This document shows positions 16,471 through 25,215 of a DNA stretch of 64,000 nucleotides, piece after piece. Location of the stretch: NCBI RefSeq assembly GCF_030733265.1, contig NZ_JASHJI010000003.1, positions 372,001-436,000 on the forward strand, written 5' to 3'. Position 1 is the first letter of the stretch, and every line of letters begins with the position of its first letter. Under the pieces are notes generated by a model. That model saw only the letters and a list, made by a program, of their open reading frames with translations. It was not told the origin of the DNA and ran no database searches. Origin of the DNA: Roseibium sp. MMSF_3412. GTDB lineage: Bacteria; Pseudomonadota; Alphaproteobacteria; Rhizobiales; Stappiaceae. Position numbers and translations under genes: made by a program.

Positions 16471-17400
16471 TCACAGCACCTTCGACCAGATCGGCCGGCC
16501 GAAACCGCTGTCTCCTTGCGGGTCCTTCATGATGCCGTGGATCGAGTACTTGTCGCGTTTCACGATGGTGAGCGGCGCGAAATTGTCATTGACGCGGAAG
16601 TTGACGTTGCCCTCGATCGTCGTCAGCTGGTCACCGTTCACCTTGACCACGAGGAAGTGGTGGTTTTCGCCCGGCTTTTTCGTGACCGGGTCCTTGCCCC
16701 AATTCGCGATGCCATAATCGCCGGCCTTCACATCCGACGCCTTCGTCACGGTCGTGAACAGCGTTGCCTTTCCAAATTTCGGGGCAGCTGTGCTGACCAT
16801 CGGCCAGAAACCGATCTTGAGCCCGGCAAGCTTGTAGACGGCAAAGACAAACGCTCCGCACCACTTGCCGATATCGGTCGGAGGCAACGCTGCGGCATAG
16901 CGCTGGACATGCGCGTCTGAAATATGGAAGCAGTTCTGCGCCTGGATACCGGGATTGCCGGTGAGCATGGCAATCTGGGCAAGGATGGCACCTCCCTGGC
17001 GTTCCTTGGTCTTGCTGTCGGCCTGGTAGTTCATGGCGATCCGCTGGCGGTCCTCCCCCAGTTGGTCGGACATCCGCCAGCCGTGCCGTTCATACATCTG
17101 GCGCGCGATATCAAGGATACGGTCGCGCGCGGCCTGCTCATCGGCCGGCGGTGTCAGCGTCTTGATATGGGCAAGAAAAGCCTCAACGAACTTCTCAAGC
17201 GCGCCTTTCGTCTGCTGGCCGACGATACCGTCTTTCGCAAGTCCGTTCTTTCCCTGGAATTCGACCACCCTCGCGTGGGTCTTGCCGCCGAAGACCCCGT
17301 CGGTTTCCAACGCGGGGTAAATCGAGGCACCGGCGTGGTTGAGGCCGCCCTGTACCTGTTCCACGGCTTCCCCTTGCGAGCCGATTTTCAACAGTATCAT
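16471..17400 (-). CDS. Peptidoglycan-binding domain protein with CHAP/NlpC-like C-terminus
   Basis: 309 residues. The N-terminal 70 residues match the PG_binding_1 fold (LKIGSQGEAVEQVQGGL, then TDGVFGGKTHARVVEFQ). The C-terminal half has a cysteine in GKWCGAFVFAVYKLAGL near residue 180 and a histidine in NHHFLVVK near 247, spaced as in CHAP-type cysteine amidases. No signal peptide is seen, so it could be exported by another route or be phage- or effector-derived. AGGAG precedes the ATG. The cell-wall hydrolase role is inferred. Confidence 0.7.
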   Translation of the reverse strand: MILLKIGSQGEAVEQVQGGLNHAGASIYPALETDGVFGGKTHARVVEFQGKNGLAKDGIVGQQTKGALEKFVEAFLAHIKTLTPPADEQAARDRILDIARQMYERHGWRMSDQLGEDRQRIAMNYQADSKTKERQGGAILAQIAMLTGNPGIQAQNCFHISDAHVQRYAAALPPTDIGKWCGAFVFAVYKLAGLKIGFWPMVSTAAPKFGKATLFTTVTKASDVKAGDYGIANWGKDPVTKKPGENHHFLVVKVNGDQLTTIEGNVNFRVNDNFAPLTIVKRDKYSIHGIMKDPQGDSGFGRPIWSKVL

Positions 17401-17562
17401 TGCCGGTCTCCTCCAAAGCAGACGCTAAAGCTTACCTTACGACAGGTACCTGCACACAATGCGGGTCCCGGCCCTGTTTGGCAATCTTGGTATGGATCTC
17501 GGAGGAGAGACGCCACCTGGCAGGCGGGTGCTGTCAGCGGCATCCGGCAGACATGCGGACAC

Positions 17563-18150
17563 TCAGGCAAGGATCATGCTGACCCGGTGGTCGAGATCCT
17601 GACGCATGGCCTCAGCCGTCCATCCGGCGCGGCCTCGGAACATGTAACCCTGCCTGACATCGTAAAGCAGCCGTGCGCGCTCCAGTGAAGGAAAGTCTTC
17701 CGGGAGAACCCCGTTTTCCTTTTCCCGGTCGAACCGGGAGGCCAGGCGCCTGTCCGTGTCCTCAATCGCCTTTTCGACCCGTTCCTTTACACCTTCGACC
17801 TCGCCGATGCTCGCCGACACGCTGGAGGCGAGGAAACATCCCTTCGCCCCGCTTTCATGGGCCGTCGCGTATTTGATCACCTCTTCAAGGAACCCGCGCA
17901 CCGCGAGCCGGATGTCCGGTTCGCTCTCGAAGATGACAACAGGCGCGCAGCCGTCAACGTCGCCGTAGAGGTCGATGGTCTTGAGGAAAAGCTCCCGCTT
18001 GTCACCGAAAGCGGCATACATGCTCGGTCCGCTGATGCCCATCGCTCCCGTCAGATCCTTCAACGAGGCACCATCATACCCCTTCGCCCAGAACACGTTC
18101 ATGGCAGCCGTCAGCGCCTGACGGCTATCAAAAGTTCGTGGGCGGCCCAT
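17563..18150 (-). CDS. TetR/AcrR-family transcriptional regulator
   Basis: 195-residue repressor. The helix-turn-helix is at residues 20-45 (AKGYDGASLKDLTGAMGISG, PSMYAAFGDKRELF) and the rest is a helical ligand domain. I use the ATG at 18150 (MGRPRTFD, the common family start); a TTG at 18168 with AAGAG upstream is an alternative that adds six residues. It is divergent from a peroxiredoxin-like operon, its likely target, and two direct repeats lie in the shared promoter. Confidence 0.87.
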   Translation of the reverse strand: MGRPRTFDSRQALTAAMNVFWAKGYDGASLKDLTGAMGISGPSMYAAFGDKRELFLKTIDLYGDVDGCAPVVIFESEPDIRLAVRGFLEEVIKYATAHESGAKGCFLASSVSASIGEVEGVKERVEKAIEDTDRRLASRFDREKENGVLPEDFPSLERARLLYDVRQGYMFRGRAGWTAEAMRQDLDHRVSMILA

Positions 18151-18156
18151 TTTTTT

Positions 18157-18223
18157 TGTATCGGTCAATATATATCTCTTGACTCTGTCGTGTTCCGATA
18201 TTTATGTATCGATCATTATATAT
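18157..18223. promoter_or_regulatory. Direct-repeat operator candidate in the tetR/redoxin promoter
   Basis: TGTATCGGTCAATATATAT (18157-18175) and TGTATCGATCATTATATAT (18205-18223) match at 17 of 19 positions and lie 48 bp apart, in a very AT-rich divergent promoter. The first copy overlaps the possible TTG start of the regulator. TetR binding is inferred. Confidence 0.45.
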
Positions 18224-18238
18224 ATCACGGAGCCCTTG

Positions 18239-18781
18239 ATGACAAACTCAAAACCTCTTGCAGGTCAGGCCTTCCCCAAAATCACTCTGTCCCGGCTGGG
18301 CGGCGGAACAGTGGAGCTCGGCACGCCGGCAAACGGGCATGACTGGCAGATGATCGTGATCTACCGCGGTCGGCACTGCCCCATCTGCACCAGATATCTG
18401 AAAGAGCTTGAAGAAATCACATCGGAGCTGAGCAAGATCGGTGTGGACATCGTTGCCGCATCGGCCGACCCGGAAGACCGGGCCAGTGCACAGACAGGCG
18501 AAGCGGGTGTCAGCTTTCCGGTCGGCATCGATTTGAGCGTCGACGAGATGCGGAAGCTCGGCCTCTACGTCTCCGATCCACGTTCTCCGGAAGAAACCGA
18601 TCGACCTTTCGCCGAGCCAGGGCTTTATGTCGTCAATGGCGAGGGCAAGCTCCAGGTGGTCGATGTTTCAAACGCTCCCTTTGCCCGGCCGGCCCTTTCG
18701 TCGATGCTCATGGGACTGAATTTCATCAAGAACCCGGCAAACAACTACCCGGTCAGGGGGATGCATCATGACAACGTCTGA
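18239..18781 (+). CDS. Peroxiredoxin-like (AhpC/TSA) redoxin protein
   Basis: 180-residue thioredoxin-fold protein with an active-site RGRHCPICTRYLKEL near residue 42, where CPIC replaces the CxxC or TxxC of classical members. It is probably a cytosolic thiol peroxidase or disulfide reductase. I use the ATG at 18239, following GGAG. It overlaps the next gene by 14 bp, so the two are co-translated, and is controlled from the divergent TetR promoter. Confidence 0.82.
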   Translation: MTNSKPLAGQAFPKITLSRLGGGTVELGTPANGHDWQMIVIYRGRHCPICTRYLKELEEITSELSKIGVDIVAASADPEDRASAQTGEAGVSFPVGIDLSVDEMRKLGLYVSDPRSPEETDRPFAEPGLYVVNGEGKLQVVDVSNAPFARPALSSMLMGLNFIKNPANNYPVRGMHHDNV

Positions 18782-19172
18782 GGAAACGGGGCGCGAAGTC
18801 AAAGCTGTCATCGAACGCCTGATCGAAAATGTCGCCGGCAACAACACTGCCATCCTGGATGAAATCTACCATGATGACATGAAGGTCATCATGCTCTCCC
18901 CGGGAGATGAGGTCAGCGTGTCCGGAAAGACGGAATTCCAGGAGATGATCCGGTCGGCTCTGGACGCCAACGGCGGAACCATCGGGACCTGGGCCAGGTT
19001 CCATCATGTATCGGTCGACGGCGATACGGCCCACGTTCTGATCTCGCGGCAGAATGAGCTGACCGGACCCGACATGCAAATCACGCTGGGGATCGATCTC
19101 GTCCGTGAACAGAACCGATGGCGGATCACCCGCGAGGTGATCGTTTCACGGCCAAGGTCCCGTGCAGCCTGA
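18768..19172 (+). CDS. SnoaL/NTF2-like fold protein
   Basis: 134 residues, predicted cone-shaped alpha+beta NTF2-like fold (VKAVIERLIENVAGNN at the N-terminus, INGxG-type strands, and WRITREVIVSR at the end). Many such proteins are small isomerases, hydrolases or ligand-binding proteins, and the substrate cannot be told here. It overlaps the redoxin gene by 14 bp and is the middle member of the TetR-linked operon. Confidence 0.65.
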   Translation: MTTSEETGREVKAVIERLIENVAGNNTAILDEIYHDDMKVIMLSPGDEVSVSGKTEFQEMIRSALDANGGTIGTWARFHHVSVDGDTAHVLISRQNELTGPDMQITLGIDLVREQNRWRITREVIVSRPRSRAA

Positions 19173-19239
19173 GCCCTTTTCTTCGCGGCCACCGCAAGGC
19201 TCTTCGTTTCAACATCCGAACCAACCGAAAGACCATCTG

Positions 19240-19695
19240 ATGAAACTCGGAAAATCTCTCATGTCGCTTGCCGTCGTGACGGCGGTTGCCGGCCCCCTTC
19301 TTGCAGCAGGAGACATCCGTGCCGATCCTGTCGCCGAACTCGAAAACCTGAACGATCGCTTCAATGAAGCCGTGGCAAACCGCGATGCGGACGCGATCCT
19401 GTCGCTTTATGCCGAAGACACGATCTGGATCGAACAGGGCAAACCCGCGATCAAAGGACTTGAAGAACCCAGGAAATTGTTCGAATTCGTCACGTCCAAC
19501 AAGGGTGAGGTCACCCATTCCGTCGACACGCTCCTTGTCTCCGATGACGGTACGCTGGCCGTCATGATCGGATCGGTCAACGCCAGGGTGGAAAGTGTCG
19601 GCATGGACGCAACCGGCACCTATCTCTACGTTCTCAAACCGTCCGGAGGCGGCTGGAAAGTGGTTACGGACATGTGGCATCAGCACACCGAGTAG
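19240..19695 (+). CDS. Secreted SnoaL/NTF2-like (ketosteroid-isomerase-type) protein
   Basis: 151 residues starting MKLGKSLMSLAVVTAVAGPL, a Sec signal peptide with cleavage likely near LLAAGDIRA. The mature part (NDRFNEAVANRDADAILSLY, then AEDTIWIEQG) is a classic SnoaL/DUF4440-type start. It lies 67 bp after a cytosolic NTF2-like gene, so the operon offers one cytosolic and one periplasmic member of the same fold. Confidence 0.72.
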   Translation: MKLGKSLMSLAVVTAVAGPLLAAGDIRADPVAELENLNDRFNEAVANRDADAILSLYAEDTIWIEQGKPAIKGLEEPRKLFEFVTSNKGEVTHSVDTLLVSDDGTLAVMIGSVNARVESVGMDATGTYLYVLKPSGGGWKVVTDMWHQHTE

Positions 19696-19715
19696 CCTCG
19701 TGTGCACGAACGCGC

Positions 19716-20435
19716 CTAACGCGCCTTGGGACGCAGGAAGTGCAGAAACGACCTTTGCTTCGTGTCGGGTTCGGTCTCAGCACGCGGGACAACGGCGGTG
19801 ACCTGCATGTCGAAGACGGCGATCATCTCCACCTGCCCGTCGATCAGGGTGATCTCCTGCCGGGAGGGCCTGATGCTGAGCGTGCCGACCAACTCCACAG
19901 GTTCGTAAAGGGAATCGGCCGTCCAGTCCGTTTCGAGCGTATACCGGATCATCTGGTTCGGGTCGGGCGCGGGCATGTGAGAACACATGCCCCGCTCCGG
20001 CACAAGATATCCGCCGTTGGAGGTCGTGGTCTGCGTATCGGGAACGGGGATAACGTATCCGGGGATCGAGATGCTCCTGCCGTCAAGGTCCGGATTTCCC
20101 GACATCACCGCTTCCGCCCGCTTACGGCCAATTTCCTGCCGGCGCGACAAAAGACCGTCCGTATCCACTCCCGACACAGCCAGTTTCGCTTCTTCGCGAT
20201 CGAGCCGAGCCGCGATTTCCGGCCTTGCATCACTCGAAAGTCCGGGATCGGCGAGCATCTTGCGCAACCTGAGCACGGTGCCGAGCGATCTGAGTTCAGC
20301 GAGACCGAGCGCGGCAAACGGATCGTCGAAATCGGCTGCGACAGGGTCGATAAGGTCCTGCCAGTTCACCTGTTTCACAGCCCATGCCGGTTGCATGAGG
20401 CCAATCAGCATGATCAGGCAAAGGACTGCTCGCAT
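19716..20435 (-). CDS. DUF3299 secreted protein
   Basis: 239 residues with a signal peptide (MRAVLCLIMLIGLMQPAWA). The C-terminal half has the DUF3299 hallmark: a GYVIPVPDTQ stretch, then YLVPERGMCSHMPAPDPNQM, similar to the LVPYFGACIHVPPPPPNQ pattern of the family. Function is unknown; related proteins occur beside metal or ABC-type export genes. It converges on the 19240 gene with only 20 bp between. Confidence 0.7.
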   Translation of the reverse strand: MRAVLCLIMLIGLMQPAWAVKQVNWQDLIDPVAADFDDPFAALGLAELRSLGTVLRLRKMLADPGLSSDARPEIAARLDREEAKLAVSGVDTDGLLSRRQEIGRKRAEAVMSGNPDLDGRSISIPGYVIPVPDTQTTTSNGGYLVPERGMCSHMPAPDPNQMIRYTLETDWTADSLYEPVELVGTLSIRPSRQEITLIDGQVEMIAVFDMQVTAVVPRAETEPDTKQRSFLHFLRPKAR

Positions 20436-20528
20436 GTTGAGGACCCGTGTGTACTTTTCAACTCGATTGCCTGATAGATAGCAGATTCACACCAGCAAGG
20501 CATATGACATTAGCGCAGGAACAGTGCC

Positions 20529-21362
20529 ATGACCTTTCTCGCCGACAGTTTCAGACAAGTGGACAATGCCGCCAACCTTGCAAAACTGGAGACCTGCCTG
20601 TCATTGATGGAGCGATTGCCGGACTTCCAGACCTACAAGAAAACGTCCTATGAGGCACTGGTCCTTGGACCGGACGGCAAAGTCGCGGATCTCGCCTGCG
20701 GGCTCGGGTTCGACCTGCCCCGGTTGAAGCAGTTGGTACCAGGCGGCAGCGTGACTGGCTTCGATCTGAGCGAAAGTTTCGTCAGGGCCGCGCAAAACCA
20801 CGTCGTCGACGTGTGCGGCGCCGAGGACCCATCCATCACTGTCAGGCAAGGCGATATCCATGCACTTGGCTGCGAGGCTGATCTTTTTGATGCCGCAAGG
20901 ATCGATCGATCGCTGCAGCACATTCCGAATCCCGGAACGGCAATTGGCGAAATGGCGCGGATCGTGCGGCCCGGTGGCATTGTCTGTGCGGCGGAACCCG
21001 ACTGGAGCAGTTTCGTCATCGGGTCGGATCTCGCCGAAATTTCGCGCCATGCCGAGGACGCCTTCAGAAATGGATTTCTCAATCCAATGATCGGCCGGGA
21101 GCTGATCGACCTCTTCGGCGCACACCTCACCATAACCCACCACAGTGTACACCCGATTCTGCTGAAAAGGCTCGCGGACGCCGAGATCATCTTCGACCTG
21201 ACCGTGACCCTTCAGCGCTGCGTGTCGGAAAAGAAAATCCCCGCTGCCGAAGCGGCGGCCTTTTACGCGGACCTTGAAGAACGCGACAGGAGCCATCGCT
21301 TTTTCGCGCTGTTGAGCATTCACGTGGTTGCCGGACGCAAGCGATCGGCTGGCAGATTTTAA
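20529..21362 (+). CDS. Class I SAM-dependent methyltransferase
   Basis: 277 residues. Motif I is VADLACGLGFDLPRL near residue 52, and motif post-I FDLSESFVRAAQ follows. The order of domains and the RPGGIVCAAEPDW motif are UbiE/Methyltransf_11-like. Substrate unknown. Preceded by an AGCGCAGGAAC region near 20513-20523, a possible ribosome-binding site. It lies 81 bp before yciB; they may be cotranscribed. Confidence 0.8.
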   Translation: MTFLADSFRQVDNAANLAKLETCLSLMERLPDFQTYKKTSYEALVLGPDGKVADLACGLGFDLPRLKQLVPGGSVTGFDLSESFVRAAQNHVVDVCGAEDPSITVRQGDIHALGCEADLFDAARIDRSLQHIPNPGTAIGEMARIVRPGGIVCAAEPDWSSFVIGSDLAEISRHAEDAFRNGFLNPMIGRELIDLFGAHLTITHHSVHPILLKRLADAEIIFDLTVTLQRCVSEKKIPAAEAAAFYADLEERDRSHRFFALLSIHVVAGRKRSAGRF

Positions 21363-21443
21363 CGCCTTCAATCCGCTGAGCCTTGACCTCGGCACCCCCT
21401 TGCCCCTATTTGCCCGAAAGACCTGATCAGGAGCATCGGCACT

Positions 21444-22085
21444 ATGGAATTGGAACACGACCCGAACGACCCGACCCGAAAGGAGCTGTCGCCGCTCCTG
21501 AAGCTGGCGCTTGAACTGGGTCCGCTTGGCGTGTTTTTCCTGTTCAACTCGCGCGGCGAGCAGATCGCCGGAGCGTTCCCGGTGCTCCAGGTCATCGGCG
21601 AGCCGATTTTCCTGGCAACGGCGGCCTTCATGGTTGCCATCACGATTTCGCTCACCGTCTCGCTCTGGCTGACACGCCGCCTGCCGATCATGCCCCTGGT
21701 TTCCGGTGTTGTCGTCCTGGTCTTCGGCGCCCTGACACTCTGGCTGCACGATGAACTCTTCATCAAGCTGAAGCCGACGATCGTGAACTGCCTGTTCGGC
21801 TCCGTCCTGCTCGGAGGTCTCTTCTTCGGCAAGGCGCTGCTCGGCTACGTCTTCGACAGTGCCTTCAAGCTGACGGATGAAGGCTGGCGCAAGCTTACCT
21901 TTCGATGGGGCATCTTCTTCTTCGTGCTGGCCGCCATCAACGAGATCGTCTGGCGCAGTTTCTCGACGGATTTCTGGGTCAGCTTCAAGGTATTCGGCAT
22001 CATGCCGATCACGCTGGTGTTCACCCTGACCCAGCTTCCCCTGATCCAGAAATACGCCATCACCGATGAGGCCAGGGACGCCTGA
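21444..22085 (+). CDS. yciB: Inner-membrane septation protein YciB/IspZ
   Basis: 213 residues, five or six membrane segments, with the family pattern [18 protein letters not shown] near the N-terminus and [19 protein letters not shown] and [17 protein letters not shown] at the end. YciB/IspZ is linked to envelope integrity and cell elongation/division. The N-terminus has a short charged extension. In many relatives ispZ follows ftsY; here ftsY is 14 kb away. Confidence 0.92.
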   Translation: MELEHDPNDPTRKELSPLLKLALELGPLGVFFLFNSRGEQIAGAFPVLQVIGEPIFLATAAFMVAITISLTVSLWLTRRLPIMPLVSGVVVLVFGALTLWLHDELFIKLKPTIVNCLFGSVLLGGLFFGKALLGYVFDSAFKLTDEGWRKLTFRWGIFFFVLAAINEIVWRSFSTDFWVSFKVFGIMPITLVFTLTQLPLIQKYAITDEARDA

Positions 22086-22102
22086 GGGGTCAGGCCGGCA
22101 GT

Positions 22103-22528
22103 TTACAGGTGACCGTCACCGTGTCCGAAGGACACGTCGCGGCGCGCGCCGGTGATCGAGATCGAAAAGCCTGCGATCACGTCGATCAGCGATATTGCCA
22201 TCAGAATGAAGAACAGCGACGTGGCCGCCTGGGGCAACACCAGAAACTCGACCAGGTAAACAACGAAGACCAGCACCGAGAACATGTGGTCGAGCAGCGC
22301 CGTCGTCCCGATCCGCGTTGCCTTCAGGATTTCGATAAAAAGAAAGAAAAGGCCGAGCGTGATCAGGAGGTCGCTCGCCAGAAGTTCGAATGTTGCACCC
22401 GAGACCATCGCGATCGAGACCATCGGCTCCGACCAGAACAGCGGATTGTCGGCACCGGCCGTGAAGGCGAGCGCGTTGTAGATCAGCAGGGAAAAGAGCG
22501 TGAAGGGGATTGCGGAAAAAAGGCGCAT
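22103..22528 (-). CDS. Small four-helix membrane protein, unknown
   Basis: 141 residues with about four hydrophobic helices (near residues 5-25, 38-68, 80-100, 102-125) and a hydrophilic His/Gly tail (FGHGDGHL). I do not recognise the family with confidence. It converges with yciB with a 17-bp gap. Downstream toward the higher coordinates lies the 13-bp tandem repeat and rpmF. Confidence 0.6.
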   Translation of the reverse strand: MRLFSAIPFTLFSLLIYNALAFTAGADNPLFWSEPMVSIAMVSGATFELLASDLLITLGLFFLFIEILKATRIGTTALLDHMFSVLVFVVYLVEFLVLPQAATSLFFILMAISLIDVIAGFSISITGARRDVSFGHGDGHL

Positions 22529-22594
22529 GACGCGGCTCCCGGAGAATGCGGACGCAGGTGAGGCGAGTGCGGCGACCTGACACGATCAGTGGTG

Positions 22595-22659
22595 CGATTT
22601 CAAGGCACGATTACAGGGCGCGATTTCAGGGCATGACTTCCGGGTCTCATTTTCGGGCA
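22595..22659. repeat. 13-bp tandem repeat, five units
   Basis: Five contiguous 13-bp units: CGATTTCAAGGCA, CGATTACAGGGCG, CGATTTCAGGGCA, TGACTTCCGGGTC and TCATTTTCGGGCA. The first three are near-identical, and a 12-bp related unit precedes them. The tract lies between the start of the membrane-protein gene (22528) and the rpmF terminator. Confidence 0.6.
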
Positions 22660-22660
22660 A

Positions 22661-22695
22661 AAGAAAAAGGCCGGCCTGTCGAAACAAGGCCAGCC
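22661..22695 (-). terminator. Rho-independent terminator of rpmF
   Basis: On the minus strand, GGCTGGCCT pairs with AGGCCGGCC (one G-U), followed by a T-rich tail. It lies 44 bp past the rpmF stop. Confidence 0.8.
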
Positions 22696-22738
22696 TCAAT
22701 CCTGGTTTGCCATGCGGCGATCCACCCTGGGGAAGCGC

Positions 22739-22924
22739 TTATGCGTCTTCCTTCGGGGAAAGGATCTGACGGCCCCGGTACATGCCGGTCTTCAGGTCGA
22801 CGTGATGCGGGCGACGCAGTTCGCCTGAATCCTTGTCCTCGACGTAAGTCGGCTGCTTAAGGGCGTCCGTAGAACGGCGAAAACCGCGCTTCATACGCGA
22901 GGTTTTTCTCTTTGGAACTGCCAT
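22739..22924 (-). CDS. rpmF: 50S ribosomal protein L32
   Basis: 61 residues starting [20 protein letters not shown], diagnostic for L32 in alphaproteobacteria. Start fixed at 22924 by the family; the open frame extends 39 codons further without support. Ends with its own terminator at 22661. mtgA lies upstream in the same direction. Confidence 0.95.
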   Translation of the reverse strand: MAVPKRKTSRMKRGFRRSTDALKQPTYVEDKDSGELRRPHHVDLKTGMYRGRQILSPKEDA

Positions 22925-23104
22925 TTTGTTTTTCTCCGTGGTCCATAACCGCGCGGCCCGGACCGGGTCAGCCCGGGGCGTGGCGTCACGCAGCGTGTTG
23001 GAATGCGCGGCGTTATACAGCCAACGCCAGCGTTTTGCCACCCCAAACGCGAAAATTTCTCGCTCAATCCGGGGCGTAACCGTTTGACCTGCCTTCTATC
23101 ACGG

Positions 23105-23848
23105 TTATTTGGCCAGAACACAGCCGAAAATCGGGCCCGAAGACCGGACGCGGGCAAGATTGGTCGCTGCAAGGCGGCGGTGCCCGGCGGAGGGATTCGC
23201 CGGGTTGCGGCCAATCGGATTGGGCAGTGCCGTCGCCAGGCGCGCGGCCTCTGTCCGCGTCAGGTCCTTTGCCGGCTTGCCGAACCAGGCCTGCGCCGCG
23301 GCTTCCGCCCCGAAGATGCCTTCGCCCCACTCCGCGATGTTGAGATAGATTTCCAGCACCCGTTTCTTGGTCAGGATTGCATCCAGCATCAGGGCAAGCG
23401 GCAATTCCAGGGCCTTTCTGACATAGGAGCGCTCGCCCCACAGAAACAGGTTCTTGGCTGTCTGCATGGTGATCGTGCTGGCACCCCGGGGGCGCTCACC
23501 CTCGCTCAGCGCCTCGACCTGATCCTGAAGCGCTTCCCATTCGACGCCATCATTGGTGCAGAAACCGCTGTCTTCGGAGGTGACCACGGACCGGATCAGG
23601 TTGGGAGAGATTTCCTCGATCGGAACCCACTGCCGGTCGACCCAGAGGAACTGGACATACCGGGCAAGCATCAGGGTGCTGATCGGCGGCACGACGGAAT
23701 AGACAACCGTGAGAACGGGCGGCAACAGGATCAGCACCAGCAGAAGCTGCAACAGCCGCCGGCGGACCCTTTGCCAGAAAGAACGCTTTTTGCGGGTGTC
23801 CCGGGAAGAGCCCTTGCTGCTCCCGGCTGCCGCCTTACGTCGCCCCAT
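23105..23848 (-). CDS. mtgA: Monofunctional biosynthetic peptidoglycan transglycosylase
   Basis: 247 residues with one N-terminal membrane anchor (residues 31-55) and a GT51 domain that polymerises lipid II glycan chains. The GT51 motifs are present: SEDSGFCTNDGVEWEAL (catalytic Glu), RGASTITMQTAKNLFL, and KKRVLEIYLNIAEWGEG. It overlaps cfa upstream by 14 bp, so both are on one transcript. Confidence 0.93.
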   Translation of the reverse strand: MGRRKAAAGSSKGSSRDTRKKRSFWQRVRRRLLQLLLVLILLPPVLTVVYSVVPPISTLMLARYVQFLWVDRQWVPIEEISPNLIRSVVTSEDSGFCTNDGVEWEALQDQVEALSEGERPRGASTITMQTAKNLFLWGERSYVRKALELPLALMLDAILTKKRVLEIYLNIAEWGEGIFGAEAAAQAWFGKPAKDLTRTEAARLATALPNPIGRNPANPSAGHRRLAATNLARVRSSGPIFGCVLAK

Positions 23849-25055
23849 TCAACTTCCGTTCATTGTCCTGAATGAAATCGCGAATGATCGGCGCGGCATC
23901 GCGTTCCTTCGACAGCAGCAGCTGGAACACCATGTTCGAGCCGTGCAGGAACCCGAGTTCGACCGCGCTGAGATAAAACTCCCACATCCTGCAGAAGGCG
24001 TCATCGTAGAGCTCGGCGGCCGCGCCACGCCTTTCCTCGAAGCGGATGCGCCAGTCCCGGATCGTGTAGTAGTAGTGCAACCTGAGGATTTCATTGTCGC
24101 AGACCCATAGCCCGAGGCGCTCGGTCGATGCAAAGACTTCGGACAGGGCCGGGACATATCCGCCGGGGAAAATGTATTTCCTGATGAACGGTCCCGTCGT
24201 GCCCGGGGGCGTCATGCGTCCGATGGAATGGACCACTGCGTAACCGCGATCCGTAAGGCAATCCCGGATCTTGCCGAAATATTCATCCAGATGGCCGATG
24301 CCGACATGCTCCATCATGCCGACCGAGATGATCCTGTCGAACTGTCCTTCGAACTCGCGATAGTCCTTGAGCACGAACGTGACCCGATCCTCCACACCGG
24401 CCGCCTTGACCCGCTCTTCCGCGATCTTCACCTGTTCCGGCGACACGTTCAGCGACGTCACCCGCGCCCCGGCCTCCGCCATGCGGATCGCCAGCGAGCC
24501 CCATCCGCCGCCGATTTCCAGAACCTCCATGCCGTCTTGAAGGTCGAGCTTGGCAACCAGATGGGTGAGCTTTGCGTCCTGCGCCGCCTCGAGGCTCTGA
24601 TCCGGATCGGTGTAATAGGCGCAGCTGTAGTTGAGACCGTCATCCAGAAACAGCCGGTAAAGCTCGGTGGACAGATCATAGTGATGCCGCGCCTGCTTCT
24701 TTGCCCGCTCGACGCTGTTTTTCTGCTGGTTCCGCCGGAACGCCTTCCAACCCTTGCGCAAGAGACCCTGGACCGGATGCGCACCGAGCGGCGCCCTGTT
24801 GATCGAGAAGAGGAACATGAAGTCATAACATGTCGAGCCTTCTTCCATCGTCAGCGTCCCGTCCATGTAGGCTTCGCCCGCGGCCAGTTCCGGGTTCAGG
24901 AACAGCGATGTGTAGAGCTTCTTGTCATGCAGGCGGATGGTCACCGTCGGACCGTCCTCGCCGGAGCCGAACTCGTGAACCTTCCCCGCCACGTCGATGA
25001 CGCGCATGCGGCCCCGTTTGATGAAGGAACGCAACAGGTTCGACAGAAGTTTCAT
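23835..25055 (-). CDS. cfa: Cyclopropane-fatty-acyl-phospholipid synthase
   Basis: 406 residues, the usual CFA synthase length. It methylenates unsaturated acyl chains of membrane lipids with SAM. The N-terminal non-catalytic region is followed by HYDLSTELYRLFLDDGLNYS near residue 125 and the SAM-binding LEIGGGWGSLAIRMAE near residue 179; the active-site cysteine in SCAYY is intact. Overlaps mtgA by 14 bp. It diverges from ispA across 160 bp in which I see no other gene. Confidence 0.94.
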   Translation of the reverse strand: MKLLSNLLRSFIKRGRMRVIDVAGKVHEFGSGEDGPTVTIRLHDKKLYTSLFLNPELAAGEAYMDGTLTMEEGSTCYDFMFLFSINRAPLGAHPVQGLLRKGWKAFRRNQQKNSVERAKKQARHHYDLSTELYRLFLDDGLNYSCAYYTDPDQSLEAAQDAKLTHLVAKLDLQDGMEVLEIGGGWGSLAIRMAEAGARVTSLNVSPEQVKIAEERVKAAGVEDRVTFVLKDYREFEGQFDRIISVGMMEHVGIGHLDEYFGKIRDCLTDRGYAVVHSIGRMTPPGTTGPFIRKYIFPGGYVPALSEVFASTERLGLWVCDNEILRLHYYYTIRDWRIRFEERRGAAAELYDDAFCRMWEFYLSAVELGFLHGSNMVFQLLLSKERDAAPIIRDFIQDNERKLNGAT

Positions 25056-25215
25056 AAGCGGGTCTCCAGGTGATGGCCCGATCCGGGCGCGGTATGTGGC
25101 TGGTCAAACTAGCCGTTTGATCTATTTTTTGAAATTCCGGTCTTGACGATACAAAGAATTGGTCTCAGGGAAAGCCGAACTTTGCATTTACCGGAAATAC
25201 GGTCTGGAGTAATTC

